NCBI GenBank assembly: GCA_946800325.1
Contig: OX326961.1
Location: 43,800,215-43,864,214 of the forward strand
Length of the DNA stretch: 64,000 bases
Origin: Luzula sylvatica
Taxonomy: Eukaryota; Streptophyta; Magnoliopsida; Poales; Juncaceae
Reading direction: 5' to 3'
Shown here: piece after piece, positions 59,620 through 64,000 of the stretch
Position numbering within the stretch: the first letter of the stretch is position 1
Layout: every line of letters begins with the position of its first letter
Program-made: the position numbers and the translations under genes
The notes under the pieces: model-generated
What the model saw: the letters and a program-made list of their open reading frames with translations, nothing else
What the model was told of the DNA's origin: nothing
Database searches by the model: none

Positions 59620-62600
59620 TTACTCGCTCCAACTATCATTATCACTATCATCACTCGAAGCTACAGCCTGTATATAAACATATATTACCATTTTTTAATC
59701 AAATTAGATTTCAAACAATCATAAATTGAACAAAAATACTGAAAATCGAAACGAACCTGACGAATCGCATGAGCTTTCTCTAACATCGCAGCGACTTTCA
59801 GATTCGTTCTTTTATACTGACTCATTACATTTGGTTTCCTTATTAACACTGGTTTTAGACTAAATGACTGCCACAAAACAAAATATCTCATCAATAAATC
59901 AAATCTTATTTGAATTATATAAATCATGTAATTATGTTTTGTACTCCTTACTTTGCTTCGTATCTCTTCTAACATCGAAGGCGTTATTAGTCTATTAGAT
60001 GGCTGAATTAATTCGGGAGCCTTTTTAAGCTGTTAAACAAAGTTAAACATGCTAATAAACAAAAAAATTGCATGAAATATTTAGTATTTGTTCACTAACC
60101 GTGGTTTTATCATGAGATGTGACTTGAAACATAGGATACTTCGGTGGTGTAGGAACTGGAGAAGGATCCTTCTTTTTCGGTTCTTCTTTCTCCAGTTCTG
60201 GCTTAATCTCTTCATCTCCAGTTTTCAAAACCTTTTCACTAACCGACAATTCCTCTTTATCCTTTATTTCTTCTCCATTTTTAGAAATTTCATTTATAGG
60301 TTTAGAATAAAAATCCTTAATTGGCAAGGACTCATTTTCAAGAATGATCTCCTTCTTCTCTTCATCAACTTTGACCTCTTGAAAATTCAAACGTCTCCGC
60401 GAAGGATTTTTGACGAATTTCGGAAACGCCCTCGAGGGTTTAGGTCTAGGCGGTCTTCCCAATTTTCTAAAATTGGGAACTGGGCCCACTTGGCCCATTA
60501 GGCCCAAAGCAGGGCCCAACGGAGGTTTCCCGAGTCGCCATTGAATCGGAGGGAGAGGAGGTAGAGGAGGCGAGGCTTCGTTACTCTCCTTTGAGATTGT
60601 TTCGTTGTGATTTGAATTTTGATTTGAAATTGAGGGGAGAGGGATTGATATGCCGTATGAAGAGAATATATCTTCAAAACTCACTTCGGAAGATTTGGCT
60701 GGTTTGGTTTCGGTGTTGGCGATTGTAACTGGAGAGGAAGTGTTATTGGGAACAGGAGAGGATGTGTTTTGGGGAACTGGAGATGATGTGTTATTGAGAA
60801 CTGGAGAGGATGTTTCGGCGGGTTGTTCGTCTTCTTTGAGAAGCTCGCAGTGATCTATATTGGCCTCCACTGAATTTCCTTTATTTAATAACTCGTCGAT
60901 AGAATTTAGGATTTGGGAATTTGGAATTTCTTTGTCCGAGACTTGTTGGTTCATTAAACTCTCTTTAACCATATTTTCCTCGGTTCTATCCTTAGTTTCC
61001 TCAATTATATTCATATTTTCCTCAATTATATCAATATTTTCCTCAGTTAAATCAATATTTTTCTCAATTATATTGATATTTTCCTTTGCTTCTAGTTCCA
61101 CTTTAAAATCCAATTCCATCTCGATTGAGTCTATATTTCTATTCTCATTTTTGTGAGAGTCTATATTTGTATTCTCGAAAATACTCTCCTCATTTGTCTC
61201 GTTTGTTTCATGGATCTCATTTTCATGCGCTTTTTCTTGCGGTTCTAACATTTCAATTTCATTTGTTTCTAGGATTTGAGATTCCTGTATCGTGTTTGTT
61301 TCCTCGCTCTCAGTGTCATGCAAGTTTTCTCGTGATTCCAACTTTTCAATCTCGTTTAATTCTGGGATTTGTGATTCCTGTATTTCGTTTGTTTCCTCGT
61401 TTTCATGACTTTCTTCTTGTGACTCGAACGTTTCCATCTCATTTGATTCCATGTTTTCAGATTCGAGGATCTCATATATTTCCTCTTTTTCATACAATTC
61501 TTGTCCAGAATCCAAGTTTTCAATATCGTTCGAATCTATGATTTGTGGTTCCGTTATTTTTATTTCCTCATTTTCGTCCATTTCTTCTGCATAATCCAAA
61601 TTTTCCATCTCATTTGTTTCTAGATTTTCTGATTCCAGTATTTCGTTTGTTTTCTCGCTCTCGTGCAATTCTTGTTGTGAATCTAACTTCCCTATCTCAT
61701 TTTGTTCTAGGATTGGAGATTTTTGTATCTCATATGTGTCGTTCTTTACATTTATTTCTTGTTCAAAATCCAAATTTTCCATCTCTTTCTTTTCCTCATC
61801 TTCACCGAGTTCTAGTTCAAAATCCTCTACCACCTCATTGGATTCTAGATCTCCAAACTCCCGAATCACATTTCTTTCTCCATTCTCGTAAACTTTTTCT
61901 CCCGAATCCAATTTATCCGTATCAATTATTTCTAGGCTTTCAGAATCCTCCATTTCATATATTTCCTCACTTATTTGCAATTCTTCTTCGGTATCCAACT
62001 TTTCTATTACATCCATTTCTAGATTTCCCGAATCCCCAATTTCATTTTCACCGACAACAACTAAATCCCCATCTTCCATTTTCTCAATCAAATCCTCACC
62101 AGAAGCCACGTTTTCAATTGAACCCTCTCCTTTTTCAATAATTACGCTCTCATTTACATCGGGGCTATCAATTATAAATTCATCTTTAGTATCGTCCAAA
62201 CCTTCCGAATCAAATTCTTCTTCCTCGGTCATATCACCCTTAAAATCTAAAATTTGTTGCGCCATGTAACGAAGCGAATGAGAAAAGGAATCTTTCACGA
62301 GTTTTCTATTCGATTTCTTTTCGCTCTCTTCTTCGTAACTCACTTTCATGGACACTGTTTTTCTAACCAACTTAGCATTTATAATATTTGCTTTCATGAT
62401 TCCTTTAGAAAATTGAGAATTCGGTTCTTGACTTTCAGTAATTGGTTTCCTGGATTTGGGAGAATCTTGTTTTATATCCTCCACTTCGGATTCCATTTCG
62501 ACCATTGTGGTGAGGGCGTCAACGTAATTTTCGATCTCGCTAGGGGTCTCTTCGGAATTGTAGGTATTATTGTTTCCTTCAGATTCAGTTTCTTCATTGT

Positions 62601-63962
62601 TGGGTATGAAATCCATTTGGTCGTTATGGTTCGAACTGGAGAGGTGTTCGCTCGAGTGGGATTTTTCCTCCATTTCATTCGGACTGGACCCGTCCATTCC
62701 ATCCGGTTCAACACGAGTGAGAGTTATTAGCGAGCCTAAGCTCTTGAATCGCTTGTGAGAAGAATCAGCATTGTTCGTCTTTGTATTAGAGTGAATTTTG
62801 GAAATATTATTCTTAAGTGGTGAATCTATTTCAAAAATATTTTGCATGGAGCTCAGTAACGATCCTTTGAATTGTTTCCTCTTTAATTTTACTCGCGTAG
62901 TTTGAATTTCATCCAATTTTTCCTCTATCATTCGGGACTCGGATCTACATAATAAAAATTTGAATTTGGTTATATTAAATTAAAGGCTTGTTTATAATAA
63001 TAAGATAAATTAAGAACAAGAAAAGATTTGTACTTGGAGACCCTTAGTGACTTTGCAATTTCAATGCTTGATGAATTTGACATAATCTATAAGAATTCAT
63101 AGTTAAAATATTATTAGTTGCATATTAACAATAAAACCCCCTTAATTAAGGAAATACCATTGCTTTTGGAGGGGTATCTTCTTTAAAATTCTCTTCGGCG
63201 AAGCCATACATTGATAAATCGACTGTGAAGAAAGACGGGTTGGTGTATCTCTTCAAACACGCACCTTGTCCAGATCCATCAAACCTAAATCAACATTAAT
63301 TAGATATAATTATAGTTAAAAATAAAATAAAAAATAAGTATTTGGTTAATTTTAATTACTTGTCTAGTCTGAATAATTGGGGTGGTCCACGACTTCCTTT
63401 ATAAAACTCCATTACATAACTAGACATGTCTTCTTTAGTAACAAGATTTTGACCTGTTTCCAGATATGGGTGCCAACTAATTCCTACAAAATTACAATAT
63501 TTAACTTATTAATGATTGTAATATTGCTAATTCGTAGTTTATGTTTGTACTGACCCTCCACAAATGCAAAATTGGACAAGTCATCGTTATAGAGACTTTC
63601 CTCCATCAAGGGAAGGTCTTCTTCTAATTGCTGAACTCGAAGGATCAAATTTTCGCTTCTGGTCGCCGCATTCGTTACTTCTTCATGCAAACCATGAAAT
63701 ATGTCCGCTGCAAACCTAATAAAGATAATCTTTCATGACCAATAAAACTCAAAAAATTGAAAAAAAATAATTCTTTTTTCTTGAGAGAGAAACAAAAGAG
63801 AACATACTCGGCAAGGTCGCCAAGCTGTTTGAGAAAGCCGACAAGACCGGCCATGGCAATTCCTTCGAGAATGGCTTCTGGGTTGTCTTGGTCCGCCGTT
63901 CTGTACAACTCCGCCGTGCCTCTTCCGTACTCATTTTTTATCTCGTATCCATACATCGTCAT
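59620..63962 (-). CDS. SCAR: SCAR/WAVE protein (actin-nucleation regulator)
   Basis: A subunit of the WAVE/SCAR complex that activates ARP2/3 to nucleate branched actin, shaping cells such as trichomes and pavement cells (family knowledge). Nine exons (63808-63962, 63555-63715, 63360-63483, 63158-63284, 63034-63086, 60100-62944, 59952-60029, 59757-59867, 59620-59667) join in phase to 1233 aa. Residues 1-189 are the SCAR homology domain ([45 protein letters not shown]). The large exon 6 holds a very acidic, degenerate Glu-rich repeat region, a SSPV(L/P).NT repeat, and a Pro-rich stretch [11 protein letters not shown]. The C-terminal VCA module spans 1156-1233: WH2 (SMLEEIRSK), connector ([13 protein letters not shown]) and acidic tail with the terminal Trp ([10 protein letters not shown]). 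Closest to SCAR2/SCAR4; the member is not certain. The start ATG lies within CT repeats near the window edge. Confidence 0.93.
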
Positions 63963-63986
63963 CTCTCTCTCTCTCTCTCTCTCTCT
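63961..63986. repeat. (CT)n microsatellite in SCAR leader
   Basis: Twelve or so CT units directly upstream of the SCAR start codon, read as GA on the coding strand. GA/CT runs are common in plant 5' untranslated regions. Confidence 0.9.
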
Positions 63987-64000
63987 AGAGAAAGCTAGCT

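Noticed and set aside
1..64000. A clustered biosynthetic or defence system
   Set aside because: Neighbouring genes belong to unrelated families with separate orientations and promoters; nothing suggests a coordinated cluster.

Overview
This is a gene-poor to moderately gene-rich piece of a plant nuclear genome. It carries an ABA receptor, a laccase, WRKY, SCAR, CLASSY and LRR-kinase genes with plant-type GT-AG introns, AT-rich spacers, and many small DNA transposons and SINEs. The families point to a eudicot (probably an asterid), but the species cannot be fixed from the sequence alone. No rRNA, tRNA gene, CRISPR or prokaryotic feature was seen.

Layout. 0-2.3 kb: a hAT-type element end, a MITE, then an intronless PYL4-type ABA receptor (minus). 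4.2-15 kb: two tandem CLASSY1/2-like SNF2 genes (minus). The right copy (11.2-14.8 kb) is open throughout the part seen. The left copy (4.2-7.8 kb) has two in-frame nonsense codons and is called a pseudogene. 16-17 kb and 21.4-23.3 kb: two related foldback elements; the second is a 1.9 kb multi-arm palindrome bounded by a perfect 9-bp duplication. Between them lies an IMK2-like receptor pseudokinase (plus). 25-27.5 kb: a complete five-exon laccase (plus). 27.5-39 kb: mostly transposon debris, with MITEs, three hAT-like elements, two tRNA-derived SINEs with perfect target duplications, and one small PADRE/DUF4228 gene at 34.4 kb. At 38.8-39.2 kb sits a copied promoter plus first 53 coding bases of the CASP-like gene found at 45.5 kb. 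40-41.3 kb: an F-box/DUF295 gene (minus), then a 1.5 kb PIF/Harbinger-like element. 45.5-49.1 kb: the CASPL4B-like gene (plus) and a group I WRKY gene (minus), convergent. 50.2-56 kb: a 1.3 kb direct duplication flanking a truncated LTR retroelement. 57.8-64 kb: a small Sel1-repeat gene and a nine-exon SCAR/WAVE gene (both minus); the SCAR start lies 39 bp inside the right edge.

The genes are unrelated plant housekeeping, signalling and stress genes. They do not form an operon or pathway cluster. The only thematic link is that CLASSY proteins recruit Pol IV to make siRNAs from repeats, and the window holds strong hairpin-forming repeats; that link is speculation. Exon boundaries were set by hand from GT/AG signals, preserved phase and family homology. 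The first coding exon of each CLASSY copy was not found.
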